DNA of 64,000 nt, from assembly GCF_900220995.1 (NCBI RefSeq), contig NZ_OBQF01000004.1, forward strand, positions 62,001 to 126,000. The letters are read 5' to 3'. A model generated the notes under the pieces. The model worked only from the letters and a program-made list of their open reading frames with translations. It did not search any database and had not been told where the DNA came from. The DNA comes from Salinicoccus kekensis (lineage in GTDB: Bacteria > Bacillota > Bacilli > Staphylococcales > Salinicoccaceae). Both the position numbers and the translations under genes were made by a program. Of the stretch, positions 1 to 9,283 are shown one piece after another. Numbering within the stretch: position 1 is the stretch's first letter; every line of letters begins with the position of its first letter.

Positions 1-1535
1 CCGTTGTCCTGTCGGATGATGATCTGCCCCCGGCCGAAATGGTTCGGCTCAAGGCTGATGTTCACCTGGTGGCCCCTCCTGTTGAGCTCACGTGCAATAT
101 CCACCGGGAACCGGTCTTCGACATCCACACGCATGCCTTCCATGAACTGCCATCTCGGTGCATCCAGTGCGCTCTGCGGGTTCATCCCGTAATCAATCAG
201 GTTCATCGCCACCTGCAGATGCCCCTGCGGCTGCATGAATCCACCCATCACGCCGAACGGACCGACAGGTGCACCGTCTTTCGTGATGAAGCCGGGAATG
301 ATCGTATGAAGCGATTTCTTGCGTCCGCCGATGAAATTCGGATGTTTTTCATCCATCGAAAAATTGTGTCCCCTGTTCTGCAACGCGATGCCCGTACCCG
401 GAACGACCACACCCGACCCGAAGCCCATGTAGTTGCTCTGGATATAGGACACCATGTTACCGTCTTTATCCGCCGTTGCAAGGTACACAGTGCCGCCTTT
501 CGGCAGCTCCCCGTGCACCCGTTCTTCTGCATGGTCCCCGATCTCCGATCGGCGCGCCTTCAAATAGCCTTCATCCAGCAGATTGCGGGATTCGACTTTC
601 ATATGTCCTGCATCAGAAACAAATGCCGTTGTATCGCTGAATGCCTGCTTCATCGCTTCGATCTGATGATGGTAGTAATCGCCATCCCTCCCGGCGAAAT
701 CATCATCCTTCAGCATGCCGAGCGCCATAAGGGCCGCAATGCCTTGTCCGTTCGGCGGTATCTCATGGATGTCATACCCTTTGTAGTTGATGCTGATGGG
801 TTTGACATACTCCACCCTGTAGGATTTCAGGTCATCATGGGTGAGTATGCCGCCGGTCTCACCGGCGTATCCGATGATTTTATCCGCAAGGTCCCCCTCA
901 TAAAACGATCTTGCATTCGTATCCGCGATCTCTTCCAGTGTATCTGCATGCGCCGGCAGTGTCTTCACATCGCCTGCTTCCACTTCCCCGAAGACCTCGA
1001 ACCAGTGTTTGATCTCCGGAAATTCTTCCACTTCTTTTTCAAATTTCTTATATGCGGCCTTCCAGAACTTTGCGACCGTCGGTGTGATGACATAACCTTC
1101 CCTTGCCGCCCGTACAGCCGGTGCAAGCACTTCCTTCAATGTGAGCCTGCCGAATTTATCGATCAAGTCCGCCCACGCTGCCGGTACACCCGGCACATTC
1201 ACAGGCAGCCATCCATATACAGGCATTTCATCGAATCCGTTTGCCTTCAATGTCTCCATCGACAAGTTTTCAGATGAATGACCGCTTGCGTTCATACCGT
1301 GGAGCTCCCCGTTCATCCAGGCAATCATGAAGGCGTCCCCTCCGATCCCGTTGCTTGTCGGTTCCACTACGGTCAGCGTTGCAGCGGTCGCAACTGCAGC
1401 ATCCATCGCGTTGCCGCCCTGCTTCAACATCTCGGTGCCCGCTTCAGTGGCGAGCGGATGTGATGTGGCGACCATGCCGTTTTTTGCATATACACTGTAG
1501 CGACTGTTCTGGTACGGATAGTTGTGATGTTTCAT
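1..1535 (-). CDS. ggt: Gamma-glutamyltransferase family protein (3' end cut by window)
   Basis: This Ntn-hydrolase of the gamma-glutamyltranspeptidase family would cleave gamma-glutamyl bonds in glutathione or related compounds. It starts with ATG at 1535 (MKHHNYPYQNSRYSVYAKNG). The family motif GGNAMDAAVA lies near residue 40 and GGDAFM near residue 68. The self-cleavage Thr that begins the small subunit is Thr349, in GGTVYLATAD. About 511 residues are visible, so only the last 15-30 are lost beyond position 1. There is no signal peptide, which fits the cytosolic YwrD-like branch rather than secreted GGT; the substrate is unknown. A terminator separates it from the upstream SEC-C gene, so it probably has its own promoter. 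Confidence 0.9.
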   Translation of the reverse strand, partial: MKHHNYPYQNSRYSVYAKNGMVATSHPLATEAGTEMLKQGGNAMDAAVATAATLTVVEPTSNGIGGDAFMIAWMNGELHGMNASGHSSENLSMETLKANGFDEMPVYGWLPVNVPGVPAAWADLIDKFGRLTLKEVLAPAVRAAREGYVITPTVAKFWKAAYKKFEKEVEEFPEIKHWFEVFGEVEAGDVKTLPAHADTLEEIADTNARSFYEGDLADKIIGYAGETGGILTHDDLKSYRVEYVKPISINYKGYDIHEIPPNGQGIAALMALGMLKDDDFAGRDGDYYHHQIEAMKQAFSDTTAFVSDAGHMKVESRNLLDEGYLKARRSEIGDHAEERVHGELPKGGTVYLATADKDGNMVSYIQSNYMGFGSGVVVPGTGIALQNRGHNFSMDEKHPNFIGGRKKSLHTIIPGFITKDGAPVGPFGVMGGFMQPQGHLQVAMNLIDYGMNPQSALDAPRWQFMEGMRVDVEDRFPVDIARELNRRGHQVNISLEPNHFGRGQIIIRQDN

Positions 1536-1579
1536 AAAATCCCCTTTATTTATATTATTTTGAAAACTTAAATTAATGA

Positions 1580-1604
1580 ATCACCCTGCATTACACAGGG
1601 TGAT
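1580..1604 (-). terminator. Hairpin terminator after the SEC-C gene
   Basis: Perfect 9-bp arms ATCACCCTG / CAGGGTGAT enclose a 7-nt loop directly downstream of the minus-strand SEC-C stop codon. The T-tract is weak. Confidence 0.55.
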
Positions 1605-1608
1605 ATTG

Positions 1609-2643
1609 TCACGCTCCACAGCATTTTTTATATTTTTTGCCGCTGCCGCAAGGGCACGGGTCATTCCGTCCGACTTTCACTTCTTTGACGACCGTCCTGG
1701 TCTTCAGTTCAGATTCCTTATGACCGCGGTATTTGAAGTGGCGCGTATTTTCGACGATGCCTGCGATGTTATCGAAGAAGTCGCGCTGTTCCTGCACATT
1801 CTTGAATTCGACATCCAGGGACATCAGGTATTTCACAATTTCATCCTGCTTCTCCCCGCGCATGATCAGCTGCAGCAGGGAGATATAGATGCCCTGATGC
1901 TTCGAACGCGGCACATCGATGTTCTTTTCAATCCATTCTTTCAGCTTCTTATGGTTGGATGATTCGTCTATATAGTTCGGATCGCTGAACTTGATGAACT
2001 TACCGAATTCGGGTTCGTAATACGGCCTGTCGCCCTGGAGCTTTTTGACCATTTCATACTGTGCATAGTTCATGTCATCAATGACGATCTGCTCATTATC
2101 CTCATCAATCGAAATATCATAAGGCGAGCCTTCCAGGAACCCCACCAGCTCCGATGGGGTCACATCTTCATCATAATATTTTTTGAACAGATGGATCAGC
2201 TGATCGAAACTCACGATGCCGTACAGGTGGAGTGCCGCCCTGATCAGGTTCAGCCTCCTCTGCACTTCAAGGCGCGCTTCCGCATTCTCTTTTGTATCCA
2301 CCACCCTGAACAGGTCGATCACGGTGTCCGTCAGATAGAAATGATCCTCTTTCTCCGGGTCCTCGAAAGCATAACCCATGATATACAGGCCGAATATATC
2401 CTCCAGCGGATAAAGTGCATCATTCTTTTCCGCTTCTGCAGCCTCTTTCCATGAGTTGAATGAGGCATCATCGATATATTTATAGGCATAGGCCGCCGTT
2501 TCCGGCGCCTTTTGGACAGCTGTGATCTCTTTTATCAAATCATCTTTTTTAAAAGTAGAATAACTTTTGACCGAGATCGTCTTCGCCAATCTTTTCAAGT
2601 CATTCATGTTATATGCCTGTAACTGCTTTTCAGCATTTGCCAT
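1609..2643 (-). CDS. SEC-C metal-binding domain protein
   Basis: The last 20 residues hold the SEC-C zinc-binding motif ([16 protein letters not shown]) also found at the C-terminus of SecA. The N-terminus (about residues 8-40, [28 protein letters not shown]) resembles the Rho-N/SAP helix-extension-helix fold, suggesting nucleic-acid or protein contact. The middle is unrecognised and mostly acidic and helical. I chose ATG at 2643 (MANAEKQLQ) because GGAGGTGGATCTTTC places a strong ribosome binding site just upstream; a longer reading from 2679 would run through that site. Predicted 344 aa, cytosolic. The function is unknown: the SEC-C tail alone does not define one. Confidence 0.8.
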   Translation of the reverse strand: MANAEKQLQAYNMNDLKRLAKTISVKSYSTFKKDDLIKEITAVQKAPETAAYAYKYIDDASFNSWKEAAEAEKNDALYPLEDIFGLYIMGYAFEDPEKEDHFYLTDTVIDLFRVVDTKENAEARLEVQRRLNLIRAALHLYGIVSFDQLIHLFKKYYDEDVTPSELVGFLEGSPYDISIDEDNEQIVIDDMNYAQYEMVKKLQGDRPYYEPEFGKFIKFSDPNYIDESSNHKKLKEWIEKNIDVPRSKHQGIYISLLQLIMRGEKQDEIVKYLMSLDVEFKNVQEQRDFFDNIAGIVENTRHFKYRGHKESELKTRTVVKEVKVGRNDPCPCGSGKKYKKCCGA

Positions 2644-2698
2644 GAAAGATCCACCTCCGCAAACTTTTAATAGTTCCATTTTATCATATTACAAAATC

Positions 2699-3622
2699 TT
2701 AAAATACATTCAAAGCGATATAGATCACCATCGGCACGGTGATGACGCTGAATAATGTACTGAACATCACGATTTCCGCCGCGTATTCAGGATCATCGCT
2801 GTACTGCTGGGCAATGATGGAACTGTTCACCGCTGCAGGCATCGCTGTAGTGATCAGGACCGCCTGGGCCACGACGCCGTCCAGTCTGAACAAAAGGAGG
2901 AGCAGTATCGTCAGAAGCGGGCCTGCAACGAGCCGCATCGCACTGGCGATGATCGAGCTCACCCTGATGCGCCTGAAGGAGATCCCTGCAATCTGGGCGC
3001 CGAGTATGAACAGGACGGTGCCGATCATCGCATCCCTGACGTAGTCGAACGCCGTGTACAATGCACCGGGTATGCCGATATCGAAGAAGTTGAATATCAA
3101 TCCGAGTATCAGCCCGTAGAATATCGGCATTTTAAAATACCCGAGCAGTGCCTTCAACTTGCCCGAATCCGCCGACCTGAGCGACACGACACCGTATGAG
3201 TAGGCGAACATGTTCTGGAAGAACACCATCATGATCTGGATGCTCATCGCATAAGGGTCGCTCCTGAAGACCAGATCATTGACGGGGACCCCGTAATTGC
3301 CGGCATTGTAAAACAGGTTGGAGTTCGTGAACAGTATCTGGTGACCGTAATCCAGCCCCATCGCCCTGCCGGCGAGATATGTAATGACGAAAGTCAGGCC
3401 GGCATACAGTATCAAAAATAATAAAACATAGACCAGCAGCGCAAAGTCGATATCCGCATCGAAGATGTTCATGAAGATGAACACCGGCATGATATAGTTG
3501 ATCATCAATTTTGCGAGTGTCACACGGTCGAGCTTGAACCTCAGCTGCACCACATAACCGATCAGGACGATGATCGCGATGGGCAGCATCACATTGTTGA
3601 ATATGAATAAAAATTCCGTCAT
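2699..3622 (-). CDS. AEC (auxin efflux carrier) family transporter
   Basis: A 307-residue, strongly hydrophobic protein with about ten membrane segments, typical of the AEC family of permeases for malate, malonate or other carboxylates (MleP/MdcF relatives). The N-terminus has the family pattern LPIAIIVLIGYVVQLRFKLD, and a central discontinuous helix region carries NLFYNAGNYGVPV. ATG at 3622 is about ten bases from GAGGA; the in-frame ATG at 3631 is too close to that site. It follows azlD by 21 bp on the same strand, so azlC-azlD-AEC probably form one operon. The substrate cannot be told from sequence. Confidence 0.85.
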   Translation of the reverse strand: MTEFLFIFNNVMLPIAIIVLIGYVVQLRFKLDRVTLAKLMINYIMPVFIFMNIFDADIDFALLVYVLLFLILYAGLTFVITYLAGRAMGLDYGHQILFTNSNLFYNAGNYGVPVNDLVFRSDPYAMSIQIMMVFFQNMFAYSYGVVSLRSADSGKLKALLGYFKMPIFYGLILGLIFNFFDIGIPGALYTAFDYVRDAMIGTVLFILGAQIAGISFRRIRVSSIIASAMRLVAGPLLTILLLLLFRLDGVVAQAVLITTAMPAAVNSSIIAQQYSDDPEYAAEIVMFSTLFSVITVPMVIYIALNVF

Positions 3623-3643
3623 GATTGTCATTTCCTCACTGTT

Positions 3644-3928
3644 TTATATTAAGAAGTATACAAAGATGATCGCTCCGAAGACGACGAAGAAGAGCGGCAC
3701 CCTGAGTATTGCGAGCACCATGGCGAAAAGGCCGCCGAGGATTCCCTGAAGGGGCGTCTCCACTGCAGTCAGAAGCCCCGGGAAGATCAACACCCCGAGC
3801 GCTGCATAGGGGATGTAATTCAGGAGCGTGACGAGCCAGTGCGGGAAATTCAGGCCCCCGACAAAGAACGCCGGCAGTATCCTCGTGATGATCGTCGCTG
3901 CAAATAAAGCCAGAATGAGCAGGATCAT
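3644..3928 (-). CDS. azlD: AzlD-family branched-chain amino acid exporter subunit
   Basis: A 94-residue membrane protein with about four helices, matching the small AzlD subunit that works with AzlC in export of branched-chain amino acids. The ATG at 3928 overlaps the azlC stop codon (ATGA overlap), the usual translational coupling of azlC-azlD. The site GGGGTGATAAAAT precedes the start. Family and order are clear; substrate specificity is inferred from the family. Confidence 0.85.
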   Translation of the reverse strand: MILLILALFAATIITRILPAFFVGGLNFPHWLVTLLNYIPYAALGVLIFPGLLTAVETPLQGILGGLFAMVLAILRVPLFFVVFGAIIFVYFLI

Positions 3929-4617
3929 ATTTTATCACCCCTCTTTTCCAGGATCAGCCCGAACAGTGCCGCAAGCACCATCGCGAGGATGATCGCTATC
4001 CCGGACGGTATGAAATGCATCGCCGTGAATACGAAATGCAGCACCATGCCGAGCACGGCGACGATCAGATATTTATGATGCGTACGGATTGCAGGGACGA
4101 GCAGGGCGATGAAGAGTGCATATAAAGCGATGCCGCTTGCCGCCACCCATTCCTCGCTCATGATCTCCCCGGCCATGTAGCCGACGACGGAGAAAGCCAC
4201 CCAGAATATGTATGCAGTGATGAAGATGATGAAGTAGTTCGCGAAATCCTTCCGTTCGTCCTCGACACTGGCGGAGACTGCGAACGATTCATCGGTGACA
4301 TATGAGGAAATCAGCAGTTTCTTAAGCAGCGGCTCCCGCTTCAGGTCGTAGTTGATTTTAAAGGACATGACGAAGTGCCTGGAATTCAGGACGAATACGG
4401 CGATGATGATCGCAGCTGCGCTGCTGGAGGCCGAGAGCATCTGGAGTGCCAGGAACTGGCTCGCTCCCCCGAAGACCATGAAGCTCATAAGGAATGTTTC
4501 AAATGCGCTCAAAAGCGGTTTGGCTGTGATGCCGAACGCCACCGCAACAGGCAGATATCCGAGTCCGATCGTCAGTCCGTCCATAAATGACTTTCTGTAA
4601 ATGTTCAATTCATCCAC
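3925..4617 (-). CDS. azlC: AzlC-family branched-chain amino acid permease
   Basis: The large subunit of the AzlCD exporter: about 230 residues with six to eight membrane segments and the family opening FMDGLTIGLGYLPVAVAFGI, followed by SFMVFGGASQFLALQ. It overlaps azlD by 4 bp. The start is uncertain: GTG at 4617 sits very close to GGGGTGA, and TTG at 4608 has better spacing; the difference is three residues. The gene is divergent from the HAD phosphatase gene, with under 100 bp between them for both promoters. Confidence 0.85.
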   Translation of the reverse strand: MDELNIYRKSFMDGLTIGLGYLPVAVAFGITAKPLLSAFETFLMSFMVFGGASQFLALQMLSASSSAAAIIIAVFVLNSRHFVMSFKINYDLKREPLLKKLLISSYVTDESFAVSASVEDERKDFANYFIIFITAYIFWVAFSVVGYMAGEIMSEEWVAASGIALYALFIALLVPAIRTHHKYLIVAVLGMVLHFVFTAMHFIPSGIAIILAMVLAALFGLILEKRGDKI

Positions 4618-4714
4618 TCACCCCAATTGTTTTAATTAACAAACATTTTATCATATTTGGTATAGTCTATTTAAGATATTAATTCAACCATCATTCTGAT
4701 TAGGAGATATATTT

Positions 4715-5569
4715 ATGAAGGCGATCGCTTTGGATATGGACGGCACCATCTTGGACAACCGCGGGGAGTTCACCCCGAGACTCATCGAAGCTTTAAGGAA
4801 AGTGCATGAGAAAGGCATCCTGGTCTTTTTTGCGACCGGCAGGACGAAGGGGGAAATTTTAAGGGTCACGCCTGATGAAGTGCCGCTCTCGGGCTTCGTC
4901 GCCGCGAGCGGGATGAGCATATACAACCGTGAAGGGGACGGTTATGAAAGAATCGCAAGCTATCATTTCGAACGCCCGGTCGTCGAGGAAGTGCTCAAGG
5001 CAGCACGGGACCGGGAAATCTACTATGAGACATACACCGCAGAGAGCAGCTCGAAAACTTTGAAAGCCGATTATGAGTACAGCGCGCGCGATATCGGCGG
5101 CCCGAAACCTGAGGGTCTTTTGGATTATGAGCACACCCTGCTGCTGCAGGCACTGGAAAATGAGGCACAGTGGGTCGATGAACTCAATATGGATGAAATC
5201 TTGAAGATTTTCTTCATCTCGAAACATGTTGAAAAGATTGACGCTTGGTTCGACTACCTGGATGCCGAAAAGGACCGGCTCGGTTTTGCATTGTACAAGA
5301 CGAGCAGGCATAACTCGGAAATCATGCTCGCAGGCCGGGACAAGGGCACGGGGCTTGAAACTCTGGTCAAAGAATACGGCATCTCCACAGAGGACGTGCA
5401 TGCCATCGGCGATTCGATGAATGACCTGCCCTTATTCGAAGTCGCCGGCAAAAACACTGCGATGCAGAACAGTGTGGAGTCGGTGATCAGTGCCGCGGAC
5501 GACATCACCGAGTTCAGCTGTGATGAGGACGGGCTTGCAAAATATCTGGAGAAGACATACTTGACGTAA
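4715..5569 (+). CDS. Cof-type HAD-IIB hydrolase (sugar or nucleotide phosphatase)
   Basis: A 284-residue haloacid dehalogenase phosphatase. Motif I is LDMDGT with nucleophile Asp7 and general acid Asp9; motif II is the Thr in FFATGR near residue 42; motif III/IV is GRDKGTGLETL followed by GDSMNDLPLF near residue 235. The cap between them is the alpha/beta type of the Cof (IIB) group, whose members dephosphorylate sugar phosphates, FMN or PLP. The start is ATG after AGGAGATATATTT. It is monocistronic, ended by a strong terminator. The exact substrate is unknown. Confidence 0.88.
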   Translation: MKAIALDMDGTILDNRGEFTPRLIEALRKVHEKGILVFFATGRTKGEILRVTPDEVPLSGFVAASGMSIYNREGDGYERIASYHFERPVVEEVLKAARDREIYYETYTAESSSKTLKADYEYSARDIGGPKPEGLLDYEHTLLLQALENEAQWVDELNMDEILKIFFISKHVEKIDAWFDYLDAEKDRLGFALYKTSRHNSEIMLAGRDKGTGLETLVKEYGISTEDVHAIGDSMNDLPLFEVAGKNTAMQNSVESVISAADDITEFSCDEDGLAKYLEKTYLT

Positions 5570-5570
5570 A

Positions 5571-5596
5571 AAACAGGCGCAGTGCGCCTGTTTTTT
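5571..5596 (+). terminator. Rho-independent terminator of the HAD gene
   Basis: AAACAGGCGC and GCGCCTGTTT form a 10-bp stem with a 3-nt loop, followed by a T-run. It lies two bases after the stop codon. Confidence 0.85.
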
Positions 5597-5599
5597 AAT

Positions 5600-5764
5600 T
5601 TACAGCCTGTCTTCCTGTGATATTTCCTTATATTCCTCTTTCATCTTCTCAAGCTGCCGGTTGATGTTCTCCGATCTTCCGAATGTCACCAGCTTCAAAA
5701 ATGTCATGAAGATGACCTGCATTGCGAGCACCGCTCTTTGGCCCGACTGGTCGACGACCTGCAT
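5600..5764 (-). CDS. Small hypothetical protein (54 aa)
   Basis: A short reading frame starts at ATG 5764 (MQVVDQSGQRAVLAMQVIF) behind a GGGGGGAAAGG site. It has one hydrophobic stretch in the first half (LAMQVIFMTFLKLVTFG) and a charged, probably coiled C-terminus (NRQLEKMKEEYKEISQEDRL). The start is 22 bp after the stop of the mhqD-like hydrolase on the same strand, so the two are probably co-transcribed. I do not recognise a family. Support is ribosome binding site, spacing and a sensible amphipathic composition. Confidence 0.5.
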   Translation of the reverse strand: MQVVDQSGQRAVLAMQVIFMTFLKLVTFGRSENINRQLEKMKEEYKEISQEDRL

Positions 5765-5786
5765 ATGCCTTTCCCCCCTTTTATCT

Positions 5787-6428
5787 CTACTCCTGCATAT
5801 TTTCAAATTCATCTTCGATTTTTCGTTTCAGGCCCAAGAACCATACGTGTCCTTCCATCAGTTCATCCGGCACGATTTCATGCCCGCCGTCGGTCAGCTT
5901 CACTTCGGCGACGGCGCCTTTAAGTTCGAGTTCTTTCTTCAATTGATAGGCCTCCCCTGCCGTGGTCACCATGTCCCTTGCCCCCGCCGTAAGCAGGACG
6001 TCCGTCCGGGTCAGATCCACCTTGCTGATCTGCTCACTTCTGTAACCGCTGTGCAGCAGTATCGCGCCGAGCACATAAAGATTGTAATTCAGCAGCAGGT
6101 GCGCCGCCATGTTGGCGCCGTTCGAGTAACCGATGAAAATTGATTTTTGGAGTTCGAACCCATATTTCTCCTTACAGGCGAGCAGTTCATCATGCAGCCG
6201 CCTGCCCTCCTCTTCAAGACTCCCTTCATCGACTTCTGTCGGGCTGAGCCTTTTGAAAAATCTCGTCCGGCCGTTCTCTTCTACGTTTCCCCGGAAGCTT
6301 AAAACATTGGCATTGGCATCCACCGTCGCCGCCACATCCAGAAGATCGGTCTCGCGGCCGCCTGTGCCGTGAAACAGGATGATCGTATACGGACTTTCAT
6401 TCTTCCCTTTTATAAACAGATGCTCCAT
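5787..6428 (-). CDS. mhqD: Carboxylesterase/alpha-beta hydrolase, MhqD-like
   Basis: A 213-residue alpha/beta hydrolase. The oxyanion-hole region is ILFHGTGG (about 17-24), the nucleophile is Ser102 in GYSNGAN, and the likely catalytic His is in DGGHEIVPDE near the C-terminus. In Bacillus subtilis, MhqD-type esterases belong to the MhqR regulon for quinone and hydroquinone detoxification together with ring-cleaving dioxygenases. Here it is divergently adjacent to just such a dioxygenase. ATG 6428 fits the AGAGGG site; the GTG at 6437 lies inside that site. The link to quinone stress rests on homology and context. Confidence 0.8.
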   Translation of the reverse strand: MEHLFIKGKNESPYTIILFHGTGGRETDLLDVAATVDANANVLSFRGNVEENGRTRFFKRLSPTEVDEGSLEEEGRRLHDELLACKEKYGFELQKSIFIGYSNGANMAAHLLLNYNLYVLGAILLHSGYRSEQISKVDLTRTDVLLTAGARDMVTTAGEAYQLKKELELKGAVAEVKLTDGGHEIVPDELMEGHVWFLGLKRKIEDEFENMQE

Positions 6429-6511
6429 CGTCCACACCCTCTTAAGTTAGAGTTCTCTTCATTCATACTATATAATAAATGTAACATACTTTACGTTAAG
6501 GAGAGATATCC

Positions 6512-7438
6512 GTGCCAGTCAAAGGAATACATCATGTCTCTGCGATCACAAAAGAAGTCCTGGACAACCATGACTTCTACACCCAGGTGCTCGGCATGAG
6601 GCTCGTCAAAAAGACCGTGAACCAGGATGATACCGGGATGTACCACTTGTTTTACGCCGACTATAAGGGCACTCCCGGGACGGACATCACATTCTTTGAA
6701 ATCAGCCGCTCATCAAAGTTCCAACCCGGCACAAATTCCATCTCAAGGACCGTCTTCAGGGTGCCCTCTTTGGAGGCACTCGAGTATTTCAAAGGGCGGC
6801 TGCAGGAAAAAGGCGCCCATACCGGCGGCATCACCGAGCGGGCCGGCCGGCCTTACATGAACTTCTCAGACCTTGAAGGACAGCGGCTTGCGCTGATCGT
6901 CGATGAGGATTATGATGTATCCGAGCCGTTCGCCGGCGGCGGGATACCCCGGGAATATGCGATCACCGGGATCAAAGGGGTTGAAGTGACCGTCCAGTAC
7001 TTGAAGCCGATGGTTTTATTCCTGGAGATGCTCGGCGGGGAGGCGGAAAGCGGATGGTCGGACGAATCCGGATCCGTCGAAGTGAAGTTTGGACAGGATT
7101 CGATATTTGTGGCCGAGGACCGGAGTTCCCCCATAGAAAAGGAAGGGTACGGCAGTGTACATCACTTCGCCCTCCGTGTGGCTGATGAAGCGGCGCTCGA
7201 AGAAGTCCTCGAAACCGTCAATGCCGAAAAATGGCGGAATTCAGGGATAGTGGACCGCTTTTATTTCAAAGCGGTCTATATCAAATCCGTCGGGAACATC
7301 ACCGTCGAAATTGCGACCGAGGGGCCGGGCTTCACTGTGGATGAGCCGCTCGAGGCGCTCGGCGAATCATTGTCGCTGCCGCCGGAGCTTGAGAAAGACA
7401 GGGACTTCCTGGAACTGTATTCGCAGCCGATCAATTAA
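6512..7438 (+). CDS. mhqO: VOC-family ring-cleaving dioxygenase, MhqO/MhqA-like
   Basis: A 308-residue protein with two vicinal-oxygen-chelate modules. Candidate metal ligands are His7/His8 in GIHHVSAIT at the start of module one, a His in GSVHHFALRV in module two, and a Glu in NITVEIATEGPGF. This matches the MhqA/MhqE/MhqO enzymes that open hydroquinone or catechol rings. The start is GTG at 6512 after AAGGAGAGATATCC. Its promoter must lie in the 83 bp shared with the divergent esterase. I saw no clear copy of the B. subtilis MhqR operator there. Confidence 0.85.
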   Translation: MPVKGIHHVSAITKEVLDNHDFYTQVLGMRLVKKTVNQDDTGMYHLFYADYKGTPGTDITFFEISRSSKFQPGTNSISRTVFRVPSLEALEYFKGRLQEKGAHTGGITERAGRPYMNFSDLEGQRLALIVDEDYDVSEPFAGGGIPREYAITGIKGVEVTVQYLKPMVLFLEMLGGEAESGWSDESGSVEVKFGQDSIFVAEDRSSPIEKEGYGSVHHFALRVADEAALEEVLETVNAEKWRNSGIVDRFYFKAVYIKSVGNITVEIATEGPGFTVDEPLEALGESLSLPPELEKDRDFLELYSQPIN

Positions 7439-7449
7439 CACATACAAAG

Positions 7450-7487
7450 AAACCGGACGGATCAAATGCTGATCCGTCCGGTTTTTT
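7450..7487 (+). terminator. Rho-independent terminator of the dioxygenase gene
   Basis: AACCGGACGGATC and GATCCGTCCGGTT make a 13-bp stem with a 7-nt loop, followed by T6. It may also serve the convergent lipoprotein gene. Confidence 0.9.
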
Positions 7488-7490
7488 CCG

Positions 7491-8294
7491 TTAATTTTCA
7501 ATGCCCTCAGGTAATTCTATCGTGTCGACATCATTGAAGTTCGTGAATGCCACATCACCGGATAACGAGTATTCGCCCTGCTCATCTTCTCCGGATGCTT
7601 CATAGTCGATGGACTGCAGCAGATAATCCTCTTTATCGACAGAGACCCTCAGGTCACTGTGGACATTCGATGTATCCATTGCGCCGAAACCGAAGCCGAG
7701 CAGATCTTCAAATTCCCGGAAGACCGCCTGGTTCGTCCCTTCATAAGTGAAGACGTAAGATTCTTCCGATTCTTCCTGCTCCAGGTTTCCTGAAAGGTTT
7801 TCAAGTGAGCTGACCGTGCTTTCGTATGTGACCAGGAATAAACTCTCAATGTTCATGGACTCTGTCGCTTCCACCCAGCCCTCGCCGGTATAGATGTAAA
7901 TCAAGCCATCCTTTGCGACTGTCCTTGCTTCATCGTTGGATTTCAGCAGCAAATCCGGCGGGTCCCCGTCCTTGAAAGCGACTTCGGCATTCAATGTGTA
8001 AGGGGCACCGTCCACGGCGCCTGCCAGATCCACAGCCGCTTCATAGCTGTCCACTCCGCCCGCTTCTTCAACAATCCGGTCGATCGTCTCTTCGTCCGTC
8101 CCGTCCGTCACTTCTTCCGGGGCAGTATCTTCCCCGGCCTCTTCAGAGTCCTGTCCGGACTCCTCATTATATTCGTTCTCTATATCCGGACTCCCGGCCT
8201 GTTCATCCGCCGTTTCCCCGCCGTCATCCTGACAGGCGGCGGACATGACCGAGAGAAGTAATAATGTAATTACAGCATGTTTTTTAGTCATCAT
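7491..8294 (-). CDS. Lipoprotein, possibly DUF6612-like
   Basis: A 267-residue exported lipoprotein. The signal peptide MMTKKHAVITLLLLSVMSA ends in the lipobox SAAC with the lipidated Cys at 21. A long acidic linker (about 22-75, rich in Glu, Asp and Gly) follows, then a beta-rich domain of about 190 residues containing YTLNAEVAFKDGD and LRVSVDKEDYLLQSIDYE. That domain resembles LolA/LppX-like folds such as DUF6612, but I cannot confirm the family. I chose ATG 8294 over upstream codons because GAGGTG lies about ten bases before it. Acidic surface proteins are common in halotolerant Firmicutes. Confidence 0.75.
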   Translation of the reverse strand: MMTKKHAVITLLLLSVMSAACQDDGGETADEQAGSPDIENEYNEESGQDSEEAGEDTAPEEVTDGTDEETIDRIVEEAGGVDSYEAAVDLAGAVDGAPYTLNAEVAFKDGDPPDLLLKSNDEARTVAKDGLIYIYTGEGWVEATESMNIESLFLVTYESTVSSLENLSGNLEQEESEESYVFTYEGTNQAVFREFEDLLGFGFGAMDTSNVHSDLRVSVDKEDYLLQSIDYEASGEDEQGEYSLSGDVAFTNFNDVDTIELPEGIEN

Positions 8295-8365
8295 TAATAT
8301 TTTACACCTCAAGCCTGATCTCTATAAAATGATACCACGCCCATTATTTTTTCCCTAATGATATG

Positions 8366-9283
8366 CTAATTTTCAATGCGTCTGCGGGCGATCCTCCTGT
8401 TTTCATTCCTCATCGCAAAGTATCTGTTGACGCTGTAGAGTATCAGGCCGCCCCAGATGAATATATACGCGACCTGATGCACGCGGGTGAAGGCTTCATC
8501 ATACATGAAGACGCCGATGATGAGCATGATCGTCGGCGCAAAATACTGGAGGAACCCGATCAATGAAAGGCGTATCTTCTGCACGCCGAGGCTGAACAGG
8601 AGCAGCGGGACGACAGTGGCAAGACCTGTGCCGACCATCCATATGCTTTCAGTGTTCAGACCGAAATCCCCCGCTCCCGAAAAGCCCAGGTAAAGGATAT
8701 AGATCAGTGCGAACGGCGCAAGGACGAATGTTTCGACAGCCATGGCATAGATTGCATCGAGATTGATCATCTTCTTGATCAGCCCGTAGACGCTGAAGCT
8801 GACCGCGAGATAAAATGATATCCATGGAGCCGAACCGAGCCCTGCAGTCATATAGACGACACCGATCGCGACAACCAGGATGGCGATCCAGCCGATTTTT
8901 GAAAAACGTTCACCGAGTATGATGAATCCGATTAAAATGCTGATGAGCGGATTGATATAATACCCGAGGCTCGCATCGAGTATATTGCCCGAGTTCACGG
9001 CAATTATGTATACCAGCCAGTTCGAAGTGATGGCCATCGAGGCAAAAAACAGGGCGATCACTTTCTTTTTATTGCTGAATATGAATTTCAGGTCTTCCTT
9101 GAAATAAAACCATCTGCCGATGACGATGATCAGCAGCAGCATGAAAACGAATGCCCACAACACCCTGTGCGCAATGATTTCATATGAAGAGACCGCCTCG
9201 ATCTGCTTCCAGTAGATCGGCATGAAGCCCCAGACAAGATAAGCCCCCAAAGCAAAAAGGACCCCTTTTGTACTCTCGCTCAA
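8366..9283 (-). CDS. rarD: EamA-family permease RarD
   Basis: A RarD-type drug/metabolite transporter of 305 residues with ten predicted helices. The family signature is visible at the start: KGVLFALGAYLVWGFMPIYW, then HRVLWAFVF. I chose TTG at 9283 because GGGGGAGG is nine bases upstream; the ATG beside that site is out of frame and the upstream in-frame codons lie before it. E. coli RarD is linked to chloramphenicol resistance, but the natural substrate is unknown. The stop lies about 70 bp from the divergent-facing lipoprotein promoter region. Confidence 0.88.
   Translation of the reverse strand: MSESTKGVLFALGAYLVWGFMPIYWKQIEAVSSYEIIAHRVLWAFVFMLLLIIVIGRWFYFKEDLKFIFSNKKKVIALFFASMAITSNWLVYIIAVNSGNILDASLGYYINPLISILIGFIILGERFSKIGWIAILVVAIGVVYMTAGLGSAPWISFYLAVSFSVYGLIKKMINLDAIYAMAVETFVLAPFALIYILYLGFSGAGDFGLNTESIWMVGTGLATVVPLLLFSLGVQKIRLSLIGFLQYFAPTIMLIIGVFMYDEAFTRVHQVAYIFIWGGLILYSVNRYFAMRNENRRIARRRIEN

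Noticed and set aside
39..1277. Long plus-strand open frame (412 codons)
   Set aside because: It is the antisense shadow of the gamma-glutamyltransferase gene; the translation is rich in His, Cys and Arg and has no ribosome binding site or family signature.
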